Of a DNA stretch of 64,000 nucleotides, positions 63,884 to 64,000 are shown one piece after another. Where the stretch lies: contig JADJTX010000019.1 of NCBI GenBank assembly GCA_016710985.1, forward strand, positions 1 through 64,000. Reading direction: 5' to 3'. Both the position numbers and the translations under genes were made by a program. This DNA comes from Ignavibacteria bacterium. Lineage in GTDB: Bacteria > Bacteroidota > Ignavibacteria > Tepidaquicellales > Tepidaquicellaceae. Position 1 is the stretch's first letter. Each line of letters begins with the position of its first letter. Under the pieces are notes generated by a model. That model ran no database searches. It saw only the letters and a list, made by a program, of their open reading frames with translations, and had not been told where the DNA came from.

Positions 63884-64000
63884 TTTCGTTTTCCTTTCTC
63901 CGTGTTAACGGGTTTAAGATTTTTCTTTGGTGAAACATTATTTCTGATTGCTTTAATTTATGTATTTATGAGTCTAAAACCTGACATTTAACATCTTGAG

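Overview
The window looks like AT-rich chromosomal DNA from the Bacteroidota/Chlorobi/Ignavibacteria side of the FCB group. Ignavibacteria-like is my best guess. The evidence is repeated type IX secretion (T9SS) sorting domains with the motif QNYPNPFNPxTxI, very large surface beta-propeller proteins, and NarL-type two-component pairs whose kinases carry ligand-binding propellers and Y_Y_Y domains. No rRNA, ribosomal protein, T9SS machinery or marker gene other than ahcY is present, so the placement is inference.

Layout. Positions 1-11000 (minus strand) are a graveyard of large secreted-protein genes: a metalloprotease fragment, a fused remnant, two BNR (Asp-box) propeller genes and a subtilase. 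All are broken by frameshifts or deletions. The last three, the fused remnant and most of their intact relatives share one C-terminal block: a beta-sandwich with an 'IETWS' motif followed by two dockerin-like calcium-loop repeats. Positions 11000-14300 hold remnants, a truncated transposase, palindromic repeats and a HepT/MntA toxin-antitoxin pair whose antitoxin is frameshifted. Positions 14300-17800 carry two tandem seven-bladed propeller genes flanked by 7-bp tandem repeats. Positions 17900-31800 are three successive copies of one divergent pair: a BNR protein with the dockerin-like end (minus) and a YCF48-like propeller with a T9SS sorting domain (plus). One tRNA-Thr and ahcY follow.

Positions 33600-38700 encode small exported proteins, four related lipoproteins and an SBBP-propeller protein. 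Positions 38800-39200 are a tandem palindromic repeat. Positions 39300-57200 are a series of propeller/Y_Y_Y histidine kinases, three of them followed by a NarL-type response regulator; several are frameshifted. Two small DUF1737-like genes and a Cys-rich secreted protein lie among them. Positions 57500-64000 return to secreted proteins: an intact T9SS subtilase, a kelch protein, a short YCF48-like protein, a lipoprotein and a lipoprotein pseudogene.

Together the window is an expanded surface/secreted-protein region with its own sensors. The most interesting points are the shared IETWS-dockerin-like C-terminal block, which replaces the T9SS domain on otherwise matching scaffolds; the triplicated divergent gene pair; the 7-bp repeats that abut a start codon and also sit in frame inside T9SS domains; and the high density of single-base frameshifts, which could be real decay or assembly error.
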